Shown piece after piece: positions 10,323-19,075 of a stretch of DNA of 21,067 bases; positions within the stretch are counted from its first letter, which is position 1, and each line of letters opens with the position of its first letter. This stretch comes from Chloromonas sp. AAM2. Lineage: Eukaryota; Chlorophyta; Chlorophyceae; Chlamydomonadales; Chlamydomonadaceae. The translations under genes and the position numbers were made by a program. The notes beneath the pieces were generated by a model. It saw only the letters and a list, made by a program, of their open reading frames with translations, searched no databases and was not told the origin of the DNA. Where the stretch lies: assembly GCA_004335635.1 (NCBI GenBank), contig QAXH01004930.1, positions 1,523 to 22,589 on the forward strand, in the 5' to 3' direction.

Positions 10323-11423
10323 GATGTTGGGATCGCACAGATTTTGCGCGCTTGATTGATGGCGATTATTCAACATTTGTTGGTGTTATGTTGCCTGGAA
10401 GTTTGGCCTGCTTTACGGGCTCTTGCTTTCTGCTCTCATGACTAACACGGGCTGACGCACTACATGCGATCATCAAAGCCAATGTAAAGTGGGGTTGATA
10501 CCAAAATGTTTGCTAGTTCTGGGACAATTCCTGTGTGACACCCAGTGATTTGCAGTGGTTTTAGTTAGGTGGTGGGGTCTGCTATTGGTTTGCCAGTGCG
10601 GCGAATTGTGCTGTAAACGGTCTGCCACTGGCTTCCCCTGCACAACTTGCAAGTGCAACTTCACTCTCAGCAAATTCCAGGTCTGACTATCATACGGCAG
10701 GATGGTGGTACACTGAGTCACAAAGCGGCAGGTTGAACAGTTGAATGGAAAAAGATCAGTGAAACGCTGGGGTGCCAAGCTGATGGCTATGTGCTGGGCC
10801 ACAGGGGTCATGTTTACCATGGAGGCACGATGAAGCAACTCTTGAAAGCACAAAAAAAAGTCCTGTATCCTGATTACCATCTTTAGTTTGGGTCCGGTAC
10901 GCAATCATCATCACCCTCGGTTGTGCTTGTACGTGGTCCGCCTTGTCATTCATGGCTGGCATAGTAGGCCAAAAGGTAACAGATGCACTGCTGTGCAGGA
11001 TACGCACGTGCAGTTGCACTCGCAGACCACTTGGCAGTTGTGTGACAGCAACAGTGGCAACCGGACCAGGGAACAGGCAAGCCACCACACCCAGATAGCT
11101 GGACATTAAAGGCTCATCGTGCAAGCCCCAACGCAGTGTGTGACTCAGTGTTGTCTGCACTGTGTTGTATGTGTGCATGTGTGAGTGTGAGTGTGCCTTG
11201 CAGCCAGCAGGTTGAAAACACAGGCAGACAGGATAGGCAGTGCTAGAGTGGTTAGCTGCAAAAGGAAGCTGCTTATTTACGTCCTCACGACGCTTGTGGC
11301 GTCATTGGTGTGAGCCGGTTATCGGACTCAAAACGCCAATTGATCTACAACCCGCACCCAGAAGACACTGCTATTCCGCACCTCGTGATTCGCCTAGCGT
11401 TTATTTGTCAATCCTTCACAAAG
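10323..11423. other. Intergenic region between hydroxylase and DUF1997 genes
   Basis: This 1.1 kb probably holds the 3' end of the hydroxylase transcript and the promoter of the DUF1997 gene. TGTAA, the usual poly(A) signal of chlorophycean algae, occurs at 10479-10483 inside repeat copy B and again at about 10613; either could end the hydroxylase mRNA. Overlapping open frames on the minus strand (10473-11178) have no recognisable domain and look accidental. Confidence 0.5.
10445..10500 (+). repeat. 56-base direct repeat, copy B
   Basis: Partner of 9156-9211, same orientation, 5 mismatches in 56 bases, no gaps. It begins about 120 bases after the stop of the hydroxylase gene and contains a TGTAA motif that could act in 3' end formation. 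Confidence 0.9.
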
Positions 11424-14249
11424 ATGGCTCTCGCTAGCCGTTCCCATCAAGGTGTGCGTCCGGCAAGGACAGCCTCGGCTTCTCGGAGCAGCCGATTGCG
11501 CTTGATGACGAGTACGCGTGCAGTTGCTGGAGATTGCGTGCTACAGCTATCCTCGTCTGGCAGGCAAGTGAGCCGGCTGTGCGGTTGGGAAGGCAGAGGG
11601 TTGGGAGCCACACACACAAATATGTCCAAGAGGCAAAGAACATCCCATCATCACGCACCGTGCGCCGTGGGCTCTGGTTGAGTGTAGGTTCCCGGCGTTT
11701 GAACTCCGCATTCCCGGCAACGTTCACTTTTTGGCCAAATGGCGCCGCGGGCCACAGCCTCTTTCGTTTGACGTCACATCATTGCACGCCCACATAATGG
11801 CATTCCACTTATCCATTTCCAAAGAGCAACCGGTGCAACCGACAGGTGCAGACAGATGAGCGCACACATTGAGACACATATGCAATCCCTGCGTGTTTAT
11901 TCGGCTTCAACGCTTGTTCAAGTGTCCGATGCTGCATGTATGGGCTCAAGGTGCACCGTTCATGCCACCCATGGCAAACACACACATGCAGAGACAGACC
12001 CATTCAACACTCCCTTTCCACGCACACACACAACTCCAAACCACCCGCTCCTTGGCCATCCTGCGTGTGCACAGGTCGGAGATGACGGTGGGCAGCCAAC
12101 TCAAGGTGAGAATCCAACATCTGAGCCCAATCTTACCATGCAGCAATGTGCCCATTCGTCAGCTTGCCGTTGGGCCAATTGAACGTCCACGTCAAGCTGA
12201 CGCGCTTGTTTCGTTCAACATTGGCAGGGTGACCTGGCAGCATATGTGAAGGCTAGCCCTGCCTTCTTTGGAGCGCTGGAGATGCCACTTGGAGGCAGCT
12301 TGAAAGCGATCAATGCCGATAAAGGCGTGGTGAGTCTGCCCGCCACTCCTGCATCAGCCCGTTGTAGCAGAAGCAAGTCATTCAGGGCACTTGCTGCCTT
12401 GCTACCAGCTTGTTGTGATGCATGCTTCCATATGAGGGGAGGGATTCCTACCCGTTCAACCTACAAATGAAGGGGATTATGACTCACCGCGACAGTAATG
12501 GTGGTAGCCTCAATGTTTGTTGTCTCTCAAGTGTCATGTCTCATCATATCAGCCTGATTGCATCCACAAAACGCATATCAATCGGCTTCCCGTGCGCCCG
12601 TCCTGCAGTTTGAGTTGACGGTGCCCAGAATTCAACTGTTTGATCTGTGGATCCAGCCTCGCGCCATTGCCAACATCAGGTGATAGCCTATGAAGAGTTG
12701 ATGGGTGTGCACTGGGTGCGGCAGCCTGCTGGTGCTGATGAAGCAACTTCATGACTAGGCAATGGGTCTGGACATGTGATTCAATGCATGGAAGTGGAGT
12801 GTGCGTGCTGGTGTTTCAGGTGCTCTGGCGCCCGCCTTCACATGAATTGCTGACCAAACTGACCAAACCTCATTGCTGACCAAACTGGAATGCTGCACAG
12901 GGTGGAGGATTTGCCTGGAGGTGCGGCGCGTCTGGCAGTGACTGCTAGCGAATGCAAGCTCCTCGGCAGCAGACATGTCGAACAGGTGTGCGCTTCCCTC
13001 TAGCTGATCTGCATGCAAGGAAACAAAAGAACAACACCCATGCACCTGTACTCTCTGAAACCGACTCAAAGTCTCGTGCTTTCTAGATGCGGGTCAAAGC
13101 CATGGCACTAGGTGTGGAAGCAGCTTTACAAGCAAATGTTTACTGTCGCTAGCTGGCGTTGATAAGCTCCTGCTTACTTTGCTGTGCGACAGCAATGCGT
13201 CACGTTGCCCATGTGCAGTTTAAGCTGAACGAGCGGTTTGTGCTGGACGTGGCGATCCAGTTCGTGTCAGAGCAGCCCAGGGGGCCGGGGACACCAGGGG
13301 CTGTCAAGGCTAACGGGAAAATTGGTGTCAAGGTGAGAGGCATGGAAGCAGTACATGTGTCTGCTACTTCAGAGTTAGAGCTGAGCCTCACCCAATCAGA
13401 CATGGCCCAGACCCAGCCCAGGCGCACAATGATGAATTACTATTACGCAAACAGTAATGAAGCGTATGCGGCACAGTTCTGTTGCTTGTTTGTGCTTGTT
13501 CATACCCACGTTGTGACATGACTGCTTGTCGTCCTATCAGTGCATATTCATGTGTTGGTGGCTGATCCTACCTATCTTGCCAGTTCGCGGGTGCCCGGTG
13601 CACTGAAGAGCATGCGTACGTTTATCCAGGAGTGTTAGCGCACATTTGTTGGGCTGCAACAGTGAGCATTAGGGCTGCCTCATGTCTGAGTCCTGTGTGC
13701 ATGCACATGCAGGTCGACATTCCTCCGCCGTTCAGCTTCATGCCTCAGCCGGTGCTGCAATCGACGGGGAACACAGCCCTCAACTCTACCGTATCAATTC
13801 TGCTGGTAAGGGTGGTCTGGGGCACGCCTTGCTGTGCAGGCACGGCTAGCTTGGGATGGCGGACCAGGCCAGCTTGCTTCATGCCAGGTTGGCCCGTGTG
13901 CTGCAGCATATGCACACATCGGATGTACCTTACCCATTACCAATATGTGGATAGGTTTGATCTATGGAGCGGCATTGCAAATCCCTGGCATATTAATTCT
14001 ACACGGCACGTACAAAGCGCCTGTCAGGCTTGTTTGTTTGCTGGACTGAACCTTGAAGTCTTGACCAACAATGAACACCTAGCTAAAGCAGGTTTGAAAT
14101 AAGAAGCTGCTTGGCCTGCATTTGCACTGCAGAATGCCTTTGTCAGTGCCATGGTCAAGGACTATGCTCGCTGGTCCAAGCAGCAACTGCAAGCAACGGC
14201 CAACGTGCCAAAAGCGCCGCGCCCAGCGGCCGCAAGCGCCGCTGTGTAG
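11424..14249 (+). CDS. DUF1997 family protein with chloroplast-type leader, 250 residues
   Basis: Exons 11424-11563, 12075-12105, 12228-12329, 12609-12679, 12901-12985, 13219-13332, 13713-13805, 14133-14249 (TAG). DUF1997 proteins occur in cyanobacteria and plastid-bearing eukaryotes; their biochemical role is unknown. Seen: the first 45 residues are rich in Ala, Ser, Arg and Thr and poor in acids, as expected for a transit peptide. Family blocks follow in order: LAAYVKASPAFF, FELTVPRIQLFDLWIQPRA, LAVTASECKLLGS, FKLNERFVLDVAIQF, VDIPPPFSFMPQPVLQSTGN and a final AMVKDYARW. They match the cyanobacterial pattern, including the closing DYxRW. Joins after exons 1 and 4 split Arg codons (AG|G); the rest are phase 0. 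Exon 1 ends at a GC donor (CAG|GCAAGT); the nearby GT at 11568 breaks phase. Exon 2 is only 31 bases. The frame is open upstream of the ATG but holds no earlier ATG in good context. The start and exon 2 are the least certain parts. Confidence 0.88.
12432..12489 (+). repeat. Dispersed repeat, copy B
   Basis: Partner of 5129-5186 in the same orientation. It sits in the intron 12330-12608 of the DUF1997 gene, so it is carried in the transcript but spliced out. Confidence 0.75.
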
Positions 14250-15900
14250 AGCATGCATCTGCTTGGAATGACCGTGTACTCATGACAACGTTGACAACAT
14301 GTACAAGCCAGACACAGTGACATGGCCCAGTAAAAGCCAGGCACAGTGACATGGTGAAGCGCACGTGAAGTTTGCGCGGTGCAACGCATTCACCCAGTTA
14401 TAGCAGCAGACATCAAAGTCTGTGTTGTTGAGCATGATGAGCACGAGCTGGCAGGACTTTCTACGTTGAGAACTGCCAGAGTTAACCGGATAATTTGGCA
14501 GTCCATGGGCGTGTCTGCACGACCAGAGCTGGTCCTTACATGTTGCATGAGACAAATGAAACTGCCATACACGAGCATGCGCAACTGCCATGAACACGGC
14601 TTATTGTCAGTATCCAAATGGTTACTCAGACAGCGGCTCGCTTGGCATAGCCAGTGAGGCTGTGTCAAAACCGATCATGTCAACCGGGTTATACGACTGT
14701 AGGACAACTTGAGACGAGCAGCTTGGTGTCACATGACACGAGACTTCAGCTGAGCAGCAGGCCCAGACGGCCAGATTTCTCTATTGCCATGTACAGATGG
14801 CAAGGCCCCTTTTTGACACGACCGGGTTTTTAGTAGAGGATTTGTTTGAGATTTATCGACGCAACACTACATTCATCCTTTGGCACGTGATTGCGTGCAC
14901 GGGACAGCCGCAGCGTGATTGCTGCATCTTTATTTTCCTTGGTTCCGTTTTTCATGGCCTTTGCGGATGACACGTGATGTCATATATACTAAGAGGCTCG
15001 CAACTGTTCCAGCTGGCATTTGTATTGAGAACATTGCATCAGAGAAGTATGCAGTTGGTTTTCTACTTGAAACCTGCGGTACAAGAGAGATCAATTTTCG
15101 GGTTGATTGATTCAGATGTGCATGTTGGCAGCTGGATGATGACTGTTGGCAGCAAGCAACGTGTAGCAAGCGCTTGTTGCTGTTCTAGTAACTGGGGTAA
15201 CCAACTGAATTTAATGTTCCAGACCGACTGTCACCCGCTGAAGTCTCTAGGCGTGAGCCCAAGGTGTGGTGATGCTCATGTCGCGCCTTTCTCTTCAGGT
15301 ATGGAGGGCATGAGATCGTTGCTGATAATTCACGTATTGGGTCGTCACAACTGCGTGTTCTTGGCTAGGCAGTTATGGTGACAGCTTCAAGACTGTGTGG
15401 CACATACCGTCTGCAGGCTGCGTTCATCAGCAACTCCACCCCCCCCTTCCCCCAAAAAAGGTGAACTGTATGCTTACAAGGAGGGAGTGCACACCATGAA
15501 GCATGTCCAACGCGAACATCAACTGATCGCGCAAATCGCAAAAAAAACATCTCCTAGTAAAGGGGAATCTGACCGTGTCAGCAAGGCCTTGTGGCCATCA
15601 CCCCACACCACTGCAGCAGGCAAGAAGGCAGCAGTTAGTTGAGCAAGTTAAGGGAATTGTACCTCAAGCTGCGTCTGAGAAGCTACGCTTGCCAGCTGCA
15701 ACCTGAGTCTCGCAGTAAATCTCTCACATATCGAATTTGTCCTGCCATGCTCAGACAGACACAGTATCACTCGGTGTACATTGCAACAGCACTAGGACAA
15801 CTGCCTAGCAAGCGGATCAAATGCGTTCAATTGACACGTTCATTTATTTCCCACGTTCATTCAGTTGTCCTGTCCTTTGGCTCTAGTAGTGTTCAACAGT
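14250..15900. other. Non-coding stretch between the last host gene and the viral segment
   Basis: I recognise no gene here on either strand. It holds a local duplication (AAGCCAGACACAGTGACATGG at about 14305-14325, again with one mismatch at 14334-14354) and a C-rich run followed by A6 near 15438-15460. Several open frames of 60-135 codons lack domain features or plausible splice structure. Confidence 0.5.
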
Positions 15901-15935
15901 ACTTGAGTTAAGTAACAGTACTTACTTCAGTTCAG

Positions 15936-16105
15936 TTCCGTCATTCAGTTCATCATTCAGTTCCGTCATTCAGTTCATCATTCAGTTCACTCAGTCTTCA
16001 TTCTCTGGCAGTCCAGTTCACTCAGCCTGAGTCTTCATATTCTTCATTCTTCAATTCACTCAGTTTCAGGATTGAGTCTACATTCTTCAATTCACTCAGT
16101 TTCAG
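15936..16105 (+). repeat. Short-period repeat tract at the left edge of the viral segment
   Basis: A 25-base unit (TTCCGTCATTCAGTTCATCA plus TTCAG) occurs twice in perfect tandem at 15936-15985. A different 25-base word (CATTCTTCAATTCACTCAGT plus TTCAG) occurs perfectly at 16045-16069 and 16081-16105. Both derive from a TTCAGTTCA-like theme that continues to about 16135. The first viral homology starts some 30 bases further on. Confidence 0.9.
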
Positions 16106-16163
16106 TTCAGTTTGTCAGGCACTGACAAGTTCAGTTGTAAGTAATCAAAGTAAGTAGTAGTAC

Positions 16164-16349
16164 TCATTTCAAAGGCCTTTCTTTTAACGATAACCATGTA
16201 TTCTTTCCCATTATTACTACATGACCTTCTGTCATCTTCTTAAAAAACTGCATATCTTCTTTGATTCTCGACCATGGCAAATCACCTTGGAAACCAATTC
16301 CAAAGTCTTTTGTACAAAAAGCAGTAATGATATTGAAGTCCATTGTCAT
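16164..16349 (-). pseudogene. Dihydrofolate reductase, N-terminal fragment
   Basis: 61 codons on the minus strand encode the first third of dihydrofolate reductase, the NADPH-dependent enzyme that makes tetrahydrofolate for thymidylate synthesis. Seen: NIITAFCTKDFGIGFQGDLPW (6-26) with the conserved LPW, an acidic residue at the catalytic place (D32 in RIKEDMQFF), then VVIMGKNTWLSL (44-55), the cofactor-binding MGxxTW motif. The frame then reads ERPLK and stops at TGA, where the family continues with an NR-type sequence for over 100 residues. The coordinate of the break coincides with the change to the repeat tract, so the 3' part was probably lost at the insertion or rearrangement point. Start: ATG at 16349, with a second ATG two codons later. 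Viruses often carry this gene next to thymidylate synthase, which is not present here. Confidence 0.82.
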
Positions 16350-16353
16350 GTTG

Positions 16354-16372
16354 TTGTTATTGATGATAACAA
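16354..16372 (-). terminator. Perfect intergenic hairpin, candidate transcript 3' end
   Basis: TTGTTAT (16354-16360), loop TGATG, ATAACAA (16366-16372) form a perfect 7-base stem with a 5-base loop. It lies between the stop of the 221-residue gene (16428) and the start of the reductase fragment (16349). Mimivirus-type giant viruses end transcripts at intergenic hairpins; a role here is inference, and the stem is short. Confidence 0.35.
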
Positions 16373-16427
16373 TGTATGTGTTGCTTATTCTTATATTGCT
16401 TGTTAAGCTGTAGCCGGATAGGTGATT

Positions 16428-17093
16428 TCATAAAAAAATCTTTTGGAGACTATTGATTGTTGCAGAAACAGCTTCGTGTGTGATAGAACTTGTGAATGTC
16501 CAGATACAATCTGCACCAGGATTCAGGTCTTTAAGTCCGTATAACTGGGTAGTTTTATAGATTGGAGGCAAAGTATTTGACCCAGCAAGGGCAAGAGGTA
16601 CCCATTGGCTAACAATTTCACTTGTGATGTCTGTGGTCGACGAAGCAATCTGTTGATTACCTTCTGTGTAATTGTTCATATGTACACTAAACTCAATCGG
16701 AGTCAATGTTAGATTACAAGTGTTCGAGAATGCTGCTGGGTTTGAGCATGAATATTTTACAATTGTTTTCATTGATCCCATGATGATGTTGTTATCTCCA
16801 TATGGGGAGATAATGAATGCTTGCATCTCAACAGGTTCGCTGCTCGCTGTGCAAACAGCGCTATGTAGGGGATAGTTTTCGGTATAAGCCAGATCTAGCC
16901 AGTACTCTGTGTATGTGCTGATGTGAAGGCTCAGATCATCATAGGCAAGCTGACTTACAGGTTCAATGAAGTTGATGGTGATCTCATCTCCAGTTATCGA
17001 CATTGATTCTACATTTGGGACCGTGTCACAAATATATCTGATGAAAGCCTTCTGAATTGTCACAGCACGATAAAATTTATATGAAATATGCAT
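16428..17093 (-). CDS. Hypothetical viral protein, 221 residues
   Basis: An uninterrupted minus-strand gene from ATG 17093 to TAA 16428. I do not recognise the family. Seen: no transmembrane segment and no clear signal peptide; alternating hydrophobic and Thr/Ser-rich stretches suggest a beta-rich fold; five cysteines (22, 81, 116, 126, 196); two N-glycosylation sequons (NLT at 127, NYT at 141). Such features suit a virion surface or secreted protein but do not prove it. It follows the RING protein gene by 43 bases in the same direction and precedes the reductase fragment by 78 bases. The AT-rich codon choice and the close packing match its viral neighbours. The N-terminal MHISYKFYRAVTIQ has no leader character, so the true N-terminus may have been lost. 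Confidence 0.6.
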   Translation of the reverse strand: MHISYKFYRAVTIQKAFIRYICDTVPNVESMSITGDEITINFIEPVSQLAYDDLSLHISTYTEYWLDLAYTENYPLHSAVCTASSEPVEMQAFIISPYGDNNIIMGSMKTIVKYSCSNPAAFSNTCNLTLTPIEFSVHMNNYTEGNQQIASSTTDITSEIVSQWVPLALAGSNTLPPIYKTTQLYGLKDLNPGADCIWTFTSSITHEAVSATINSLQKIFL

Positions 17094-17136
17094 ATGAACT
17101 TACTATCATCAAATACATTAAGCAAAAGCTTCTTAT

Positions 17137-17775
17137 TTAAACGATTTCACGATTGTCATTGTTTTTCCTACATATTGGACAGCTGTTGTTGTGTGACAAC
17201 CAATCAGTCAGACACTTTGCATGATATCCGCTTTTGGAACAGTTACAGTTTTGCAATTTCATCAATTCTTTCCCGTACTCCAGGCATATCAAGCATTCCC
17301 CACTACCTGTTTTCGTCAGCTTGGTTGTCGTAGGCTGAGAAACAACAACAACTTCGATCACGCTAAAATCAATTCCTTGCCGTCGAGGAAGACCAAGAGT
17401 ATGTTCGAAATTGTTATCGTTCCTTGCATTCTTCTTTGAACACATACAACATGCTATAATTGCAGTCATGAACATCCCAATAAATACTACTAGCAATGGG
17501 GTGCGATTTCCTATGGCATTTGGAGGGCATACGTAGCACTCGTGTCCTTGTTGTACATAGAATGTTTTCTTTGGTTTGACTTTTTCTTGATTTGGTGTTT
17601 TTATCAGATCGTATACACAGGTTCCATGTATGTACCTTATCACACCTAGAACATCATCATGCCATAAGTATATTGCTTCAATATCTTTGCATTCCTTTAC
17701 ATAAATAAGTGTTGTTGTGGACCCTGCTAAACCACAGGCAAAAAAGAACAGGAATGCGCACGAGAGGCATTTCAT
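17137..17775 (-). CDS. Membrane-anchored RING-CH-type E3 ubiquitin ligase, 212 residues
   Basis: Minus-strand gene from ATG 17775 to TAA 17137. Predicted to pass ubiquitin from an E2 enzyme to a target while fixed in a membrane. Seen: signal peptide (residues 1-20, hydrophobic CAFLFFFACGLAG), a lumenal or outer part (about 20-91) with Cys 29, 53, 80 and 83, one transmembrane segment (LLVVFIGMFMTAIIACCMC, 94-112), a basic stop-transfer (SKKNAR) and a cytosolic tail ending in a zinc-binding ring: C161-x2-C164-x12-C177-x-C179-x5-H185-x2-C188-x10-C199-x2-C202. This is the C4HC3 order of RING-CH (MARCH/RINGv) domains, although MARCH proteins usually have the ring at the N-terminus and two membrane segments, and a seven-residue gap before the His. 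The gene is intact and lies 28 bases downstream of the Lon fragment. The target is unknown. Confidence 0.82.
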   Translation of the reverse strand: MKCLSCAFLFFFACGLAGSTTTLIYVKECKDIEAIYLWHDDVLGVIRYIHGTCVYDLIKTPNQEKVKPKKTFYVQQGHECYVCPPNAIGNRTPLLVVFIGMFMTAIIACCMCSKKNARNDNNFEHTLGLPRRQGIDFSVIEVVVVSQPTTTKLTKTGSGECLICLEYGKELMKLQNCNCSKSGYHAKCLTDWLSHNNSCPICRKNNDNREIV

Positions 17776-17803
17776 TCCATATGTACTACTCTTCTGGAAG
17801 AAA

Positions 17804-18325
17804 TCATTCTTGTGGAAAGAATCGAGTTAGCTGTATATCAATTTCACGTAATGTTCCGTGTTTGTTTTTGGTGACATACTTGTTGATATCTTGTTGTACC
17901 ACATTGTATGGGAATTGTATTGGTTCTTTGTTGTCTAACAGCTTTTGCAAATTGATATTGCTAACAATCTCTTGAAGAGCTCTCTTAAGATTTCGTACAC
18001 CCCCTTCTGCTTTGATTGTATTTATGATAGACTTAATGATATTGTTCTCAAAAACAATGTCTGTCTTATCAAATCCGTACTCTTTCAGAAGTAGAGGAAT
18101 CATGTGCTGTTGTCAGATTTCCACCTTGTCTGGGATATTGTACCCCTTTGTTTCGACACAAATCATACGATCTTTCAACACTGGATTGATCTTTGTTGCA
18201 TCGTTGTAGCTAAATATAATCAAACTTCTGGACAGATCAAACTCGAAGTCGCTAAAGTATTTATCTGACACTTTATCATTTGTGTTGCGTCGGTAATATG
18301 AATCAGTTTATTGATGATTGCAGGA
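17804..18325 (-). pseudogene. Lon-type AAA+ ATPase fragment with stop and frameshift
   Basis: Minus-strand homology to the AAA+ module of Lon as found in giant viruses; Lon proteins unfold and usually cleave proteins. Reading from 18325: NPAIINKLIHITDATQ, then a one-base frame change near 18281 in an A run, then SDKYFSDFEFDLSRSLIIF with a sensor-1-like FSYND, NPVLKDRMICVETKGYN (arginine-finger region), an in-frame TGA at 18115-18113, then HMIPLLLKEYGF and the sensor-2 block EGGVRNLKRAL, ending at TGA 17804-17806. The Walker A and B motifs should lie further upstream but the sequence turns into unrelated repeats at about 18330, so the N-terminal part is gone. No protease domain follows. An ATG at 18103 could start a 99-residue product, but it would have no ATPase site. 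Read errors could mimic one of the two breaks, not the missing N-terminus. Confidence 0.8.
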
Positions 18326-18334
18326 TTGCAGGAT

Positions 18335-18753
18335 ACACAGCTTGCTTATCTTGTGGCACCGTTGGGTGCTGAGCATGTTTTGGATTTTCATGTTTGCCTT
18401 GCCCAAGTGGGAAGCTTGTTGGTCTTGTGCACACCTAGGAGTGACAGGGTTTGGGTTACCGGCATAAGGGTTGAACACAGCTTGCTTATCTTGCGCCACC
18501 GGTTGGGTGCTAATGACCCTTGCCCTTGTGCACACATGTACACACCATGTTGGACACTCAAACACGCGTTACGGGATCATCTCATTGCTGCCTATGTGCC
18601 ACCGTTTGGGTGCTAATGACCCTTGCCTTGCACACTACGTTGGACACATGACACACATCCATGTTGGACACATGACACACACCCATGTTGGACATATGAT
18701 ACTCACATCGTTGTGTGCTGCCTCAAACACACGTTACGGGATCATCTCATTGC
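18335..18753 (+). repeat. Cluster of nested short repeats
   Basis: Three families interleave. (a) ACACAGCTTGCTTATCTTG and the following GCCACCG..TTGGGTGCT at 18335-18370 and 18475-18511, with the second half again at about 18597-18615 followed by AATGACCCTTGCC. (b) A 32-base word beginning CTCAAACAC and containing GTTACGGGATCATCTCATTG at 18557-18588 and 18722-18753, one mismatch. (c) A 24-base tandem starting GTTGGACACATGACACACA at 18639-18662 and 18663-18686 with a partial third copy. The cluster begins directly at the end of the Lon fragment. Confidence 0.9.
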
Positions 18754-18953
18754 ACTCAACTCAGGTTAAACTTATCATGCAATCTGCGCAGGGCAGCACA
18801 TTTTGTTGCATTGCCAGTGGTTACATTTGATTAAGACAGGCCACATTTGATTAGACTTACCTTTCATCTGATATGATGTCATCTGCTATGTGTCTGATTA
18901 AGAAGAAAGAAAAATCTGTGACATGCAGCGCATCAACTTTGGATAACCACTAT

Positions 18954-19075
18954 CATCAGCATCTTGTTAGTCTTTTCCCATAAGATGGCTGCTTCTTCTT
19001 TCACATGAGTGTGACTCACCACAACAATGTGGCGCTCATCAGCATCTACGTTGGTCTTTTCCCATAAGATGGCTG
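18954..19075 (+). repeat. Tandem duplication, about 82-base spacing
   Basis: A block starting TCATCAGCATCT and ending TCTTTTCCCATAAGATGGCT is present at 18954-18992 and 19036-19075, with weaker similarity in the following bases (a GAGTG..TGACT segment after each). A minus-strand open frame across it encodes the duplicated peptide AILWEKTN, which is a by-product of the duplication. The rest of 18754-19428 shows nothing coding. Confidence 0.85.

Noticed and set aside
10473..11178. Overlapping minus-strand frames of 140-143 codons
   Set aside because: They overlap each other in different frames, have no domain features and no viral-type or host-type coding pattern.
11690..11850. Open stretch after an acceptor-like site that could be an extra exon of the DUF1997 gene
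   Set aside because: Including it breaks the phase between exons 1 and 2 and it resembles no DUF1997 block.
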